Assembly (NCBI GenBank): GCA_016784735.1
Contig: JADHUC010000004.1
Coordinates: 1 to 64,000 of the forward strand
Reading direction: 5' to 3'
DNA length: 64,000 nucleotides
From: Pirellulaceae bacterium
Lineage (GTDB): Bacteria; Planctomycetota; Planctomycetia; Pirellulales; Pirellulaceae
Shown: positions 9,068 to 18,475 of the stretch, one piece after another
How the letters are laid out: each line of letters starts with the position of its first letter
Position numbering within the stretch: the stretch's first letter is position 1
The notes under the pieces: model-generated
Seen by the model: the letters and a program-made list of their open reading frames with translations, nothing else
What the model was told of the DNA's origin: nothing
Databases searched by the model: none
Translations under genes and position numbers: made by a program

Positions 9068-9121
9068 GTAGCTGCGTTCGCCAGAACGCGGGGATTTCCG
9101 CACTCTGGCGAGTGCAGCTAC
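9068..9121. repeat. REP-like paired hairpins (GTAGCTGCGTTCG family)
   Basis: Two units in inverted orientation, 9068-9090 and 9099-9121. Each begins GTAGCTGC when read outward-in and can fold on itself (GCGTTC-GCCA-GAACGC in the left unit; GCACTC-GCCA-GAGTGC on the other strand of the right unit). The left and right stems differ by compensating changes, which suggests a folded structure is what is kept. It lies between the radical SAM gene's 3' end and the dmeF 5' end. Confidence 0.65.
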
Positions 9122-9156
9122 GGCTTTTCGAACAAACATACGGGTTGGCGGAATCG

Positions 9157-10989
9157 CTACGCGTCGTCCGCCATGGTGGACAATTGCGTCACTGACCTTT
9201 GCTGTTCCTTTTCGAGAAACCGTCGGCCGTACTTCACATTAACGTGGTCCCAGGGCAGTCGGTCGCCGATTTCGTGCGGTTTGTGCAACGCCGTCTCGCA
9301 GTCGATACCCGCGTCTTCAAGTGCTTTCCACCAGCGGTCGGCGTCAAAACGTTCGCTCCAACTGTCCATGCGAGCGCCGCGTTGCCAGGCCAGTTCGATG
9401 GCGTCGGCGATGCGGCGGCCGCCGCGGCTCAGCACGCCTTCCAACAGGCTGGTCTCGATGTTGTGACACTTGACCGTGACGCTACGAATTCGGCGTTTCT
9501 GTCGCAGATATCCATGGGCCCAGCGGAAATAGTCTCTGGTCTGCATGGCGTTCCACTGGTACGGCGTGTGAGCCTTGGGGACGAAGTTGGACACGCTGGC
9601 CGTCACGTTCGCGATGCGTCCTTGCTCCTCCTTGCGAATCCTGGCAATCCTTTCTGCCATTTCGATGATGCCATCCAGGTCAACCGGGCGTTCGCCCGGC
9701 AGGCCGCACATGAAGTATAGCTTGACGCTCTGGTAGTTGTTGCGGAAAGCCGCGCGGCAGCCTTCGTACAAATCGTCGTTCTTGATTCTCTTGCGGATTT
9801 GCTCGCGCATGTCGTCACGAGCTACCTCCGGTGCCAGCGTCAGACTGGACCGGCGGTCGTTGCCAATCAGTTCCGCGATGGTTCGCAGTTGGTCGTTCAC
9901 GCGTAGGCTGGGAACGGAGACGTTCACGCCCAGCGGTCCGAATACACGCTTTAGCTCTCGGATAAGCTCCTCGAAATGCGGATAGTCGCTGCTGGAGAGG
10001 GAAAGGAGCGATATCTCGTTGTAGCCCGTGTTGCCGTAGCTCTCCAAAGCCGCGTCCACGATGGTCTGGACCGAACGCACTCGCAACGGGCGTTTGATGA
10101 CGGTGCTTTGGCAAAAGCGGCATTGCCATGGGCAGCCGCGCATGATTTCGATGGCAATGCGATCGTGAACGCACTCCACGTACGGCACGACCAATTTGGT
10201 CGGCAGCGGAATGCTCTCAAAATCCGCAACAACCGACGGCGCGATTGTCTCCGGGAGCTCCGGTCGCAAACGATTCAAAGACACAAAGCGACCGCCACGG
10301 TATTCCGGTTCATAGAATCTCGGAGCGTAGGCAAACGGCAGTTGGGCCGCCAACGACGCCAAGACCTCCTCGCGCTGTCGGCGTCCGGCATCTCCGGTGG
10401 CAAAACCGCCCTCGGACAGGCAAGCTTCCCGCGCGTCCTTCCACAGATCGCAGATCATCGGCAGGCTTGTTTCGCCGTCCCCGGTGACCAGCAGGTCGAT
10501 GAACGGTGCCATTGGTTCGGGATTCTGGGTGCAGGGACCGCCAGCGATGATCAACGGGTCGCTCATGGTCCGCTCGCTGCTGCGCAGCGGAATTCCACCC
10601 AAATCCAACATGGTCAGCACGTTCGGATAGCACAATTCGTATTGGAGCGAGAACCCGACTACGTCGAAATCGGCCAGCGGAGTAAACGTCTCCAAACTGT
10701 ACAAGGGAAGATTCGCCGCTCGTAATTGCTTCTCCATGTCCAGCCATGGCGTGAAGGAACGCTCGCAATACCAATCCTCGCGGGCGTTCATCAACGAATA
10801 CAGCACCTGCAAGCCATGGTGACTCATGCCGATCGTATACGCGTCGGGAAAGGCCAGACAAAGGCGACCACGGACCGCATCCGCGTCTTTGCGAACCATA
10901 TTCAGTTCGCCACCTAGATACTGGGCCGGCTTCTGCACTCGTGGCAAAACATGACTGATAAGGTGATCTTTGAGCTTTCCTTTTTGCAT
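9157..10989 (-). CDS. B12-binding-type radical SAM protein (TIGR03960-like)
   Basis: About 610 residues. The radical SAM cluster motif C-x3-C-x2-C is plain in MRGCPWQCRFCQS, preceded by an N-terminal cobalamin-binding-like region (FPDAYTIGMSHHGLQVLYSLMN, GFSLQYELCYPNVLTMLDLG, IIAGGPC). Later segments (YNEISLLSLSSSDY, LTLAPEVARDDMR, LYFMCGLPGE) match the fold of the TIGR03960 family, whose reaction is not established; in many genomes a TIGR03936 partner follows it, but none is seen here. I prefer the start at 10989 (MQKGKLKDHLISHVLPRVQKP), the usual N-terminus of the family, over the ATG at 11040. Confidence 0.85.
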   Translation of the reverse strand: MQKGKLKDHLISHVLPRVQKPAQYLGGELNMVRKDADAVRGRLCLAFPDAYTIGMSHHGLQVLYSLMNAREDWYCERSFTPWLDMEKQLRAANLPLYSLETFTPLADFDVVGFSLQYELCYPNVLTMLDLGGIPLRSSERTMSDPLIIAGGPCTQNPEPMAPFIDLLVTGDGETSLPMICDLWKDAREACLSEGGFATGDAGRRQREEVLASLAAQLPFAYAPRFYEPEYRGGRFVSLNRLRPELPETIAPSVVADFESIPLPTKLVVPYVECVHDRIAIEIMRGCPWQCRFCQSTVIKRPLRVRSVQTIVDAALESYGNTGYNEISLLSLSSSDYPHFEELIRELKRVFGPLGVNVSVPSLRVNDQLRTIAELIGNDRRSSLTLAPEVARDDMREQIRKRIKNDDLYEGCRAAFRNNYQSVKLYFMCGLPGERPVDLDGIIEMAERIARIRKEEQGRIANVTASVSNFVPKAHTPYQWNAMQTRDYFRWAHGYLRQKRRIRSVTVKCHNIETSLLEGVLSRGGRRIADAIELAWQRGARMDSWSERFDADRWWKALEDAGIDCETALHKPHEIGDRLPWDHVNVKYGRRFLEKEQQRSVTQLSTMADDA

Positions 10990-11081
10990 AGCGTAACGGT
11001 TGCCTTTCGCCTCCGGGATTGTCCGATTAAAATTGCACAACCTATTGTTAGCAGAGTACTCGATTTTTCCAGGGCACTGCC

Positions 11082-11414
11082 ATGTCGGAATTCGTCACGG
11101 TAGCCAAAGTGGGTGACATTCCGGAAGGCCAAGGTGTGGCGTATCCCGTCGGCGAGAAGGTCGTGGCCGTGTTCAACGACGCCGGTGAGTATTGCGCCAT
11201 TAACGATCTCTGCCCCCACCAGGGAGCTTCGCTGGCGGACGGCCAGCTCGAGAACAGCATCGTGGCCTGCCCTTGGCACGGTTGGCGGTTTTGCGTACAC
11301 GACGGCACGTGGTGCGACAACCGGCGGATCAGCACCGACAGTTACCCGGTCCGTGTCGTTGGTGGAGAGATTCAGGTATGCATGGCTAACGGGACGGAAG
11401 AAGAGCGGCCTTGA
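11082..11414 (+). CDS. Rieske [2Fe-2S] protein, NirD-like ferredoxin
   Basis: A 110-residue soluble Rieske domain. Both cluster-binding boxes are intact: CPHQGAS (C-x-H) and CPWHGW (C-x2-H). Size and start (MSEFVTVAKVGDIPEGQG) match the small nitrite-reductase subunit NirD and stand-alone Rieske ferredoxins. There is no nitrite reductase or oxygenase gene nearby, so its redox partner is unknown. It is divergent from the radical SAM gene with about 90 bases between starts. Confidence 0.9.
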   Translation: MSEFVTVAKVGDIPEGQGVAYPVGEKVVAVFNDAGEYCAINDLCPHQGASLADGQLENSIVACPWHGWRFCVHDGTWCDNRRISTDSYPVRVVGGEIQVCMANGTEEERP

Positions 11415-11430
11415 TCGTAGCGTCGTCAAT

Positions 11431-11500
11431 GTGGGGCACGTTTCCAACGTGCCAATGTGCGCAAGTTGGTGAAGGACGGCACGTTAGAAACGTGCCCTAC
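11431..11500. repeat. REP-like paired hairpins (GGGCACGTTTC family)
   Basis: Units at 11431-11453 (GTGGGGCACGTTTCCAACGT, then GCC) and 11478-11500, in inverted orientation; read on the minus strand the second starts GTAGGGCACGTTTC. Each unit folds as GGCACGTT/AACGTGCC around a 3-base loop. It lies between the ends of two convergent genes. Confidence 0.7.
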
Positions 11501-11602
11501 GTGCTACCACCGCCAGCATTTCGCAAGCTTATGATCAAGGCCAGAGGAGAAATAAAGAGCTGCGGGGACGAAGAAGGGCCTCTGCCAGTCGGCCAGCGCG
11601 AG

Positions 11603-12529
11603 TCAGTTTCCATTTACCGGCGTCACGTTCATCAGGATACTGCTGCTGGCTGTCACTTGGATTGTCATGTCCCGATAGGGTACCTTGGACACCGTGGTTT
11701 GCGTGATCCTGGAGTGGACGAGTCGCCCGGCCACGGTGTCGAAGTAGAATACGCCGCCGTACTCACGAGGGATCGGAATCGCAGGCCCTTCAAGCGGTTT
11801 CGTTTCGTTTTGCGGCTCGACGCGCGTCACCACGGCGAGCTTCTCGAAGGATTTGCCGTCTCGCGATATCGTGCTTTCGTAGGTGTAGCTGTTAGCGAGC
11901 CGGATCTTCCCTACGGGCGAATCGAGTTCGTGGTTGTTTGACCACGCGTCGCCTACCGCGACCGGCGTTTCAGGCAGCAATCCCAACGATTGTCGCAGCG
12001 TCCGGCTCATCCCCTCTTTGGTCAACAGCGATTTCCATTTGGACGCGTCGGGTAAGTCTGCCAAGAGGCTTTCGGCTTCCGGCGTCAGTGCGACGTCGGC
12101 GATCTCGCCTCGATCAGACATGACCACCGCAAACCGAACTCGCAGCAGCGGACCGATGTCGCGGGCAAAGTCCTGAGTTTCCGGGGACGGCTTCTCCTTC
12201 GACAGCGAGTCGTGTATCACGGTCTGTCCGTCGGGAGTTGCCGTCTTCATCATGAAACGCGTGAACGATTGCGTCATTCGCATCGTTCCGCCTTCTTCCA
12301 CTCCGTCTACCCGCCAGAGCATTTCCATGCCCGTGTCGATGGACATGGCAGTTGGTTTGTCGTTTACCTTGGTCTCAGTTTTTGTTGTCTGTATCACCTT
12401 CAAGCGAAGCTGGTCACCTTCGCCAAGTTTCCAACGAAGTAGTGCCGGGGATGCGTTGGCAGCATCTTGGCCGTTTGCCAAAGTAGCGAAGGCCGTGGAT
12501 AGAACACAGCAGCACAGAACGCTACGCAT
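11603..12529 (-). CDS. secreted DUF6263-like protein
   Basis: A 308-residue exported protein with signal peptide MRSVLCCCVLSTAFATLANGQ. The mature part is beta-rich with repeated lipocalin-like or START-like strands: LRWKLGEGDQLRLKVIQTT, MRMTQSFTRFMMKT, RFAVVMSDRGEIADV, PVAVGDAWSN, GGVFYFDTVAGRLVHSRI. This arrangement resembles the DUF6263 family of secreted planctomycete and Bacteroidetes proteins. There is no catalytic motif. It sits between the REP-like element at 11431 and the glycosyltransferase on the same strand. Role unknown; a lipid- or surface-binding function would be a guess. Confidence 0.75.
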   Translation of the reverse strand: MRSVLCCCVLSTAFATLANGQDAANASPALLRWKLGEGDQLRLKVIQTTKTETKVNDKPTAMSIDTGMEMLWRVDGVEEGGTMRMTQSFTRFMMKTATPDGQTVIHDSLSKEKPSPETQDFARDIGPLLRVRFAVVMSDRGEIADVALTPEAESLLADLPDASKWKSLLTKEGMSRTLRQSLGLLPETPVAVGDAWSNNHELDSPVGKIRLANSYTYESTISRDGKSFEKLAVVTRVEPQNETKPLEGPAIPIPREYGGVFYFDTVAGRLVHSRITQTTVSKVPYRDMTIQVTASSSILMNVTPVNGN

Positions 12530-12572
12530 CGCGCTTTTCCTTCCTAGAAATGTGCCAGATGGGCCTACGTGA

Positions 12573-13706
12573 TTAGGTCCCGCTCGGCAAGCGGGACCTA
12601 CTGGGATCAGCCAACTCTAGAATCGCTTCGTCCATTTGCGGTGTTACCGTCTTCCACAGGTATGGTTCCGCCACGACCTGCAGAGCGCTGTTGTCTGGCG
12701 GCCATCGGCCATTCTGGATTCTTCCAGCCAATTCCAGCAATCGCTCGGCCAGGCCGGCCACACTTCCATCATAGAGGAATTCTGCGCGGTTACTCAACAC
12801 TTCCGGATACGCCAACCGCTTTGGGGCCAATGGGAAACACCCCGCGGCGACCGCTTCCAGCACGCCGATACCGAAGAATTCGTGGTCTGCCGTGGAAACG
12901 ACAACATCGGCCGCGGCAAGCGCCGCATGGTAATCGTCCCGATCGGGCAGGAAGCCCCAATGGTCGACGCGATCCGTCAGTCGCCTGCGAGCCTGTTCGA
13001 AGCAATCGGGGACTTGGTCGAACGATTCGCCCAGAACACTGACCCGGAAGTCGCCTCCGCGCCGCAGCAACACATCGAGCGCGTCGAAAAACGCCTGAGG
13101 GTTCTTGTCGTGCTCCCAGCGCGAAACCCACAGGATGCGAAGCGGTCCGGGCGGTCTCGGGCCGCGAGCCGGGAACGATTCAACTCCGGGCGGATGGACT
13201 GCGGACTTCTGGCGAATTGCCGCGACGGCCCCGGTCGGCTGGAAGTCCGGCATCCGCCCCAGTAGTTCGGCGAGGGCGGCGAGAAATTCGTCGCGGTGAA
13301 ACGCAGAATTGAACCAAACACGGTCTGCGGCCAGGGCCGTCGTCATGTTCGTGAATGCGAAGTGCAAGTCGCGTTGGTCTTCATGCCTGGTTGGATAAGT
13401 CAGTTGGTTTTCGTGGAAATACACGACCGTTGGAAGAGGCCGGATTTCCGGCGGACACAATCCGCGAAACTCGGCCAGATTGAGCATGTCGGTGCAGAAC
13501 AGCACATCGTGGCCGGAGCTGTCAGTCCCCAAATGCCCGACCTGTTCGGCAAACGTCACGGCGGCGTGTCGCATCCGCCACTTCCACTTGTGCGGGGGCA
13601 AGGAAAGCTTCGTGAACCGGTGCCGGCTGTGGCGGGACCACCCCTCCAGGAACGCGCGATGGCTGCCGCCGTGGTACGCGTTTAGTGCCAGCACGTGTGT
13701 TACCAT
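12573..13706 (-). CDS. tRNA-queuosine mannosyltransferase-like glycosyltransferase
   Basis: A 377-residue GT-B fold protein. The N-terminal DUF3524-type domain has the family hallmarks LNAYHGGSHRAFLEGW, DMLNLAEF and VVYFHENQLTYP. The C-terminal glycosyltransferase-4 half has RILWVSRWEHDKNPQ, VSVLGESF, WGFLPDRDDYHAALAAADVVVSTADHEFFGIGVLEAVAAGCFPL. These match the QTMAN/GTDC1 family, which adds mannose to queuosine in the anticodon loop of tRNA-Asp. No queuosine genes are in the window. The last residues (about DPSRSRLPSGT) and stop are encoded by a REP-like hairpin. The start lies only 26 bases from the start of the divergent BatA-like gene, so the two promoters must overlap. Confidence 0.85.
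   Translation of the reverse strand: MVTHVLALNAYHGGSHRAFLEGWSRHSRHRFTKLSLPPHKWKWRMRHAAVTFAEQVGHLGTDSSGHDVLFCTDMLNLAEFRGLCPPEIRPLPTVVYFHENQLTYPTRHEDQRDLHFAFTNMTTALAADRVWFNSAFHRDEFLAALAELLGRMPDFQPTGAVAAIRQKSAVHPPGVESFPARGPRPPGPLRILWVSRWEHDKNPQAFFDALDVLLRRGGDFRVSVLGESFDQVPDCFEQARRRLTDRVDHWGFLPDRDDYHAALAAADVVVSTADHEFFGIGVLEAVAAGCFPLAPKRLAYPEVLSNRAEFLYDGSVAGLAERLLELAGRIQNGRWPPDNSALQVVAEPYLWKTVTPQMDEAILELADPSRSRLPSGT
12574..12601 (-). repeat. single REP-like hairpin encoding the end of the neighbouring gene
   Basis: Read on the minus strand, GTAGGTCCCGCTTGCCGAGC continues to GGGACCT (27 bases), a hairpin with arms GGTCCCGCT and AGCGGGACC. It differs from the unit at 51752-51778 at only four positions, in compensating pairs. 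It contains the last codons and the TAA stop of the QTMAN-like gene. Confidence 0.7.
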
Positions 13707-13732
13707 CGCGGCTTTCTCGTTACCATTGAAAT

Positions 13733-15916
13733 ATGTCTTGGTTGTCCGCGTTACTAAAATCGCTTCCGTTCGCCAATGGCGCCATGTTGTTGTGGGGCTT
13801 GGCTGCCAGTCTGCCGATTATCATCCACCTGTGGAGCAAGCGGAAGTACAACGAGGTCACTTGGGCGGCCATGGAGTATCTGCTGGCCGCCCTCCGCAAG
13901 AACGTTCGACGGATTCGGATCGAGCAACTCATCTTGCTGCTCATACGCGTGGCGATTCTGTGCCTTTTGGCCGTGGCCTTGGCCGATCCTATCTGGTCTC
14001 TGTTCCCCACGTTGGGATCATCGATGGGCACCGCGGGACGGACGCATTTCGTTCTGGTGCTCGACGGTTCCTACTCGATGGACTACCGAGCGTCGGAGAA
14101 GAGCCGCTTTGAAGTCGCTCAACAATTGGCCATCCAGGTCGTCCGGGACAGCCGACAGGGCGATGGTTTCACGCTGGTTCTAATGGCTGATCCGCCCGTG
14201 GTGGTGATTTCCGAACCGGCGTTCGATCCGAAGGACGTGATGGAGGAAATCGAGAATCTGCGAATGCGGCACGGCGGCGCTAACCTGCCGACGACACTCG
14301 CGGAAATCGAAGGGATCCTGCACAAAGGTAACGTCGCACACTCGCGGTTGAACGACCGAAAGGTCTGCTTCTTCACCGACCTAGGAAAAACCACGTGGGA
14401 AGACTCCGCAACGGAGACATGCCGAAAGCGTGTGGAACGGCTGGCGAGAGAATCGGCTTTGGTGGTCTTCGACGTGGGACAAACCGACGTGGAGAACCTG
14501 GCCGTCACAGCCATGTCGGTCCGCGAGTCGCTCGTGACGATCGCTCGCAACGTCACCATCGAAGCGGAGGTACAGAATCTTGGCCGCAGCAGTCGCACGG
14601 GCCGTCAGGTTGCGCTGTATGTCGACGACCAGCAGATCCATGCGGAACGGATCGACGTGTCGGCTGGTGGACGGGCCACGGTGGCCTTCCCATATCGCTT
14701 CGAAACGCCGGGAGAACACAAGATCGAGGCTCGTCTGGCCGACGACGCGCTTATGGTGGACAACCATCGTTGGCTCAGCGTTCCCGTGCGCGAGTCGATC
14801 CGTGTGCTGTGCATCGAGGGAAAGCAGGGGGCGGCGCGGCACATTGCCCTGGCATTGGAGCCAAGCAAATCCGAACATCCGCGCGTGCGACCCGATGTGC
14901 GATTCGAGCACGCACTGCTGGAACTGGACTTGGGCCAGTACGACTGTGTCTTCCTGGCCAACGTTGGCCGTTTCAGTGGCGACGAGTCGGCGGTGCTGTA
15001 CGATTACCTGAAATACGGGGGCGGACTGGTTGTTTCACTGGGAGACCAGGTGCAGGCCGATAGCTACAACGAGCAGTTGGGTGGGGAACTGTCGGGGAAA
15101 CGAATCTTGCCGGTTCGGCTCGAAAGGCCGGCGCCCGAGGCCCAATACTTCTTCAACCCGTTGGAGTACCGGCACGCCATTGTGGCACCGTTTGCGCGAC
15201 ACGAACGTAGCGGCTTGATCAGCACGCCCGTCTGGAAGTACTTCAAAGTGACGCGTCACGACAGCCCAGCGGCCAAAGTGGCACTAGAGTTTCACAACGG
15301 CGATCCGGCTATTGTTGAAGAGCCGATACTCCGCGGGCGAAGTATTGTATTGACCACGGCAGTGTCGCCGGAGTCGATGGACCGCTCGACGAACCCACCG
15401 ACGCCGTGGACTGCCATCGCCTCGTGGCCCAGTTTTCCGCCGCTGGTGCAAGAGATTCTGACGCTGGCCGTTGGCGGCAGGACCAGTGACCGGAATCTGC
15501 TGGTGGGCGACACGGTCGAAGGATCGGTAGCGGCGGCGGCCGGAGGACTGACGCTTTCTGTCGAAGGCCCAGACGGTGATAGCGACCGCGTGCCGCTGGT
15601 GACCGACGGCGAGCGCAGCCGGTGGGTCTACGACCGCGCCATGTGGAGTGGCATTTACACGGCACATTATAGCGAGCCGCTCGACAAGAGAGAATTGTTC
15701 GCCGTGAACGTAAACACGCGAGAGAGCGACCTCGACCGGTTTGATCCCGAGTTGCTCCCCGGCGAATTCAATCAGGATTTCAGCCCGAGTGCCGATGAGG
15801 TTTCCTTGCCGACGACAAAGCCCATGCAGTATTTCCGCTGGTTCCTGGGCGCTGTGTTTGTGTTACTGTTGGCCGAGTCTTTTGCGGCCTGGTACTTCGG
15901 AAACGCGTCCTCATGA
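13733..15916 (+). CDS. BatA-like membrane protein with vWA domain
   Basis: A 727-residue membrane protein opening the first Bat/vWA cluster. The N-terminal BatA domain has two TM helices (MLLWGLAASLPIIIHLW and LILLLIRVAILCLLAVALA) flanking the basic KRKYNEVTW...LRKNVRRIRIEQ segment. The vWA domain starts near residue 105 with the MIDAS DGSYS at about 111-115. A CARDB-like beta region (VENLAVTAMSVRESLVTIARNVTIEAEV) and a class-I amidotransferase-like fold (IRVLCIEGKQG ... YLKYGGGLVVSLG) follow, and a final TM helix closes the protein. It overlaps the next gene by four bases (ATGA), implying translational coupling. The MoxR ATPase and DUF58 genes that usually come first are absent from the window. 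Confidence 0.88.
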   Translation: MSWLSALLKSLPFANGAMLLWGLAASLPIIIHLWSKRKYNEVTWAAMEYLLAALRKNVRRIRIEQLILLLIRVAILCLLAVALADPIWSLFPTLGSSMGTAGRTHFVLVLDGSYSMDYRASEKSRFEVAQQLAIQVVRDSRQGDGFTLVLMADPPVVVISEPAFDPKDVMEEIENLRMRHGGANLPTTLAEIEGILHKGNVAHSRLNDRKVCFFTDLGKTTWEDSATETCRKRVERLARESALVVFDVGQTDVENLAVTAMSVRESLVTIARNVTIEAEVQNLGRSSRTGRQVALYVDDQQIHAERIDVSAGGRATVAFPYRFETPGEHKIEARLADDALMVDNHRWLSVPVRESIRVLCIEGKQGAARHIALALEPSKSEHPRVRPDVRFEHALLELDLGQYDCVFLANVGRFSGDESAVLYDYLKYGGGLVVSLGDQVQADSYNEQLGGELSGKRILPVRLERPAPEAQYFFNPLEYRHAIVAPFARHERSGLISTPVWKYFKVTRHDSPAAKVALEFHNGDPAIVEEPILRGRSIVLTTAVSPESMDRSTNPPTPWTAIASWPSFPPLVQEILTLAVGGRTSDRNLLVGDTVEGSVAAAAGGLTLSVEGPDGDSDRVPLVTDGERSRWVYDRAMWSGIYTAHYSEPLDKRELFAVNVNTRESDLDRFDPELLPGEFNQDFSPSADEVSLPTTKPMQYFRWFLGAVFVLLLAESFAAWYFGNASS

Positions 15917-18348
15917 TAGACTACTTCGTAAAACTCCTGAAAGACGCGACCGATTTCCTGTTTGCCGGAGAGGGTACGGGAGTCGAGACGACGCGATCGC
16001 ACTCGTGGCCGTGGCCGCCATCGGTGACGATCCTGCTGTTGGCTGGGGCCGCAGCACTCGTGATCGCCATCTACATCCGCGAACGAGGTGCTGCCGGCCG
16101 GTTCATGAAAACCGTGTTGGCCGCGATCCGTATTGCCCTTGTTTGCCTGGTCGTGTTCATGATGTACGGTTGGATGCTGCACCGCCACACAACGGATCTG
16201 CCGGATATTGTTGTGATGATCGACGAGTCGGAGAGCATGGCGACGATGGATCACTACGACGACCAGAAACTGCGAGATGCGTTGATCGAAGGGTTGCGAA
16301 AGGCGCGTTTGGATGGACGCACCCGCTTGAATCTGGCCAAGCTGCTGTTGCTCGAAGACGATGGCCGTGTAATTGCGCGACTGCAGCAGAAATACAATCT
16401 GAAACTTTACGTTGTCGGCGGCTCCGCTCGGGCGCTGACACACAGCGAAACAGACGAACCGACCGGCGACGAGTCACGTGCGACGGCGGCGGATGTGATC
16501 CGGTCGATCGAAGCCCGTGAAGAGACCAGCCGTTTGGGCAGGGGAGTACGAGACGTCTTGGAGGCGCAGCGGGGCAGACCGACGGCAGCGATCATTCTGT
16601 TGACCGACGGCGTCACGACCGAGGGAAAAACGGTATCTGAGGCTGCCCAGTATGCCCGCCGAAAGGCAGTGCCGTTTTACATTGTCGGGCTGGGAAACGA
16701 GAAACCGCCTCGCGACTTGCGGTTGAGCGATCTGTTGGTGGACGAAGTGGTTTTCGTGGGCGACGTGGTCAATCTGGATTTCAAGGTATCGGGCCCCGGA
16801 TTCGGAGGACAATCGGTCGCCGTCCGTCTGACACGTAGCGGAAGCGACGAGGCGCTTGCCGAACAGACAGTAACCATCAGCCCAGACGGCGAGCCAAAAT
16901 CGGCGCGTCTGTCCTTCCGTCCGCAAGAAAAAGGAGACTTTCACTTCACGGTTGAAGTGGAGCCTCTCGACGGCGAAGCCAATCCTGACAACAACGACCA
17001 GACGCGATTGGTCAAAGTCCGCGACGAGACGCTGCGCGTGTTATATGTCCAGGAGTATCCGAGTTTCGAATTCCGATTCCTGAAAAACGTGCTGGGGCGC
17101 GGCCTGAAACCCGACAGCAAAGACAAGGCGATCGAATTGACAACCGTCCTACAGGAAGCCGATTTGGAGTACGCGGAATTGGACGAGACGGCGCAGCGCG
17201 TGTTTCCGGTCAGCCGGGACGAGCTATTCGCCTACGACGTGCTGATTTTCGGCGACGTGAATCCGTCGTTTCTCAGCCGCTCGGTCATGGACAACATAGT
17301 GGCCTTTGTCGAAGAGCGAGGCGGTGGCGTTGTATTCATCGCCGGGCCGCGATACACGCCGCTGGCCTATCGCGAGACGCCACTGGCCAAGCTATTGCCA
17401 ATCGATTTGGACACGGCAACCGCGCCGCCGCTCGGCGCCGTGCTGGAACAAGAGTTTACGGCTCAGCTCACGAGGTTAGGCATCGACAGCCCGCAGATGC
17501 AATTGGAAAGCACGCTGGCCGCCAATTTGCAGGCGTGGCGAACATTGCCCGGATTCTACTGGCTGCTGGAAGTATCGGATATTCGTCACGGGGCTCGCAC
17601 GCTGGCTGTCGATCCAACTCGGACCGGTTCAGGCGGCGAGAATCTGCCCGTGATCTGCGTCCAGTTTGTCGGCGCGGGAAAGGTGGTGTTTCACGCGACA
17701 GACGAAAGCTATCGTTGGTCGCGACACGAAGCGGGCGAACACTACCATGCCCGATACTGGTTTCAGACGATTCGCTACTTGAGTCGATCGAAACTGCTGG
17801 ACGGCAGCCGCCTGGCCGAATTGACTTCCGACCGAGAGGAATACCGGCGCGGCGAGTCGGTCCGGCTGCGAGTGCGTTTCTTCGATGACCGCTTGGCCCC
17901 GGAACATGACGATGGTGTAACCGTCGTCATGGAACGAGAAGGAAGCAAGCGACGGCAGGTCACATTGCGCCGAGACACGGCCAGTCGGGGCGTCTTCGAT
18001 GGCACGGCAAGCAACCTGGCCGATGGCCACTACCGCGCGTGGGTCGCGACTCCGACGTTGGAAGGCAGGCCCCCATCCCGACGATTCGCCGTGGTGGCCC
18101 CGCCTGGCGAACAGGCACGTCTGGAGATGGATGCGGACGACCTGCGACTGGCTGCCAAGACTTCGCAAGGCCAGTTCTACACCTTCAAAACGGCACGAAA
18201 GCTGCTGAAGGATTTGCCCCGAGGTCGTCAGGTGCGGATCGAGTCGCTGCCGCCGACGCCGATCTGGAACTTGCCAATCTGGGCGGCACTGTTTGTCGTG
18301 TTGATCGTCACCGAATGGCTGCTTCGGAAGAAGGTCGGGCTATTATAG
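15913..18348 (+). CDS. vWA-domain membrane protein with amidotransferase-like domain
   Basis: An 811-residue partner of the preceding BatA-like protein. Two N-terminal TM helices (VTILLLAGAAALVIAIYI and VLAAIRIALVCLVVFMMYGW) precede a vWA domain with MIDAS DESES at about residues 104-108 and a later core strand AAIILLTDGVTTEG. A beta domain and a glutamine-amidotransferase-like domain without an obvious catalytic triad (LRVLYVQEYPSFEFRFL, VLIFGDVNP, GGGVVFIAGPRY) follow. A C-terminal TM helix (IWAALFVVLIVTEWLL) ends the protein. This architecture is frequent in planctomycete vWA clusters. Function unknown; probably an envelope complex assembled by a MoxR ATPase. Confidence 0.85.
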   Translation: MIDYFVKLLKDATDFLFAGEGTGVETTRSHSWPWPPSVTILLLAGAAALVIAIYIRERGAAGRFMKTVLAAIRIALVCLVVFMMYGWMLHRHTTDLPDIVVMIDESESMATMDHYDDQKLRDALIEGLRKARLDGRTRLNLAKLLLLEDDGRVIARLQQKYNLKLYVVGGSARALTHSETDEPTGDESRATAADVIRSIEAREETSRLGRGVRDVLEAQRGRPTAAIILLTDGVTTEGKTVSEAAQYARRKAVPFYIVGLGNEKPPRDLRLSDLLVDEVVFVGDVVNLDFKVSGPGFGGQSVAVRLTRSGSDEALAEQTVTISPDGEPKSARLSFRPQEKGDFHFTVEVEPLDGEANPDNNDQTRLVKVRDETLRVLYVQEYPSFEFRFLKNVLGRGLKPDSKDKAIELTTVLQEADLEYAELDETAQRVFPVSRDELFAYDVLIFGDVNPSFLSRSVMDNIVAFVEERGGGVVFIAGPRYTPLAYRETPLAKLLPIDLDTATAPPLGAVLEQEFTAQLTRLGIDSPQMQLESTLAANLQAWRTLPGFYWLLEVSDIRHGARTLAVDPTRTGSGGENLPVICVQFVGAGKVVFHATDESYRWSRHEAGEHYHARYWFQTIRYLSRSKLLDGSRLAELTSDREEYRRGESVRLRVRFFDDRLAPEHDDGVTVVMEREGSKRRQVTLRRDTASRGVFDGTASNLADGHYRAWVATPTLEGRPPSRRFAVVAPPGEQARLEMDADDLRLAAKTSQGQFYTFKTARKLLKDLPRGRQVRIESLPPTPIWNLPIWAALFVVLIVTEWLLRKKVGLL

Positions 18349-18475
18349 TCCCCTGGTTGATCGGGGACCGGACAACGCACGGCCCGTCACAGGCACCCAG
18401 CCGAATGGCATGTCAATGCGTTGCAATACAGCAATGCATTGATATAATCCATGAAGACAGCGGAAGGGCCAGGCA

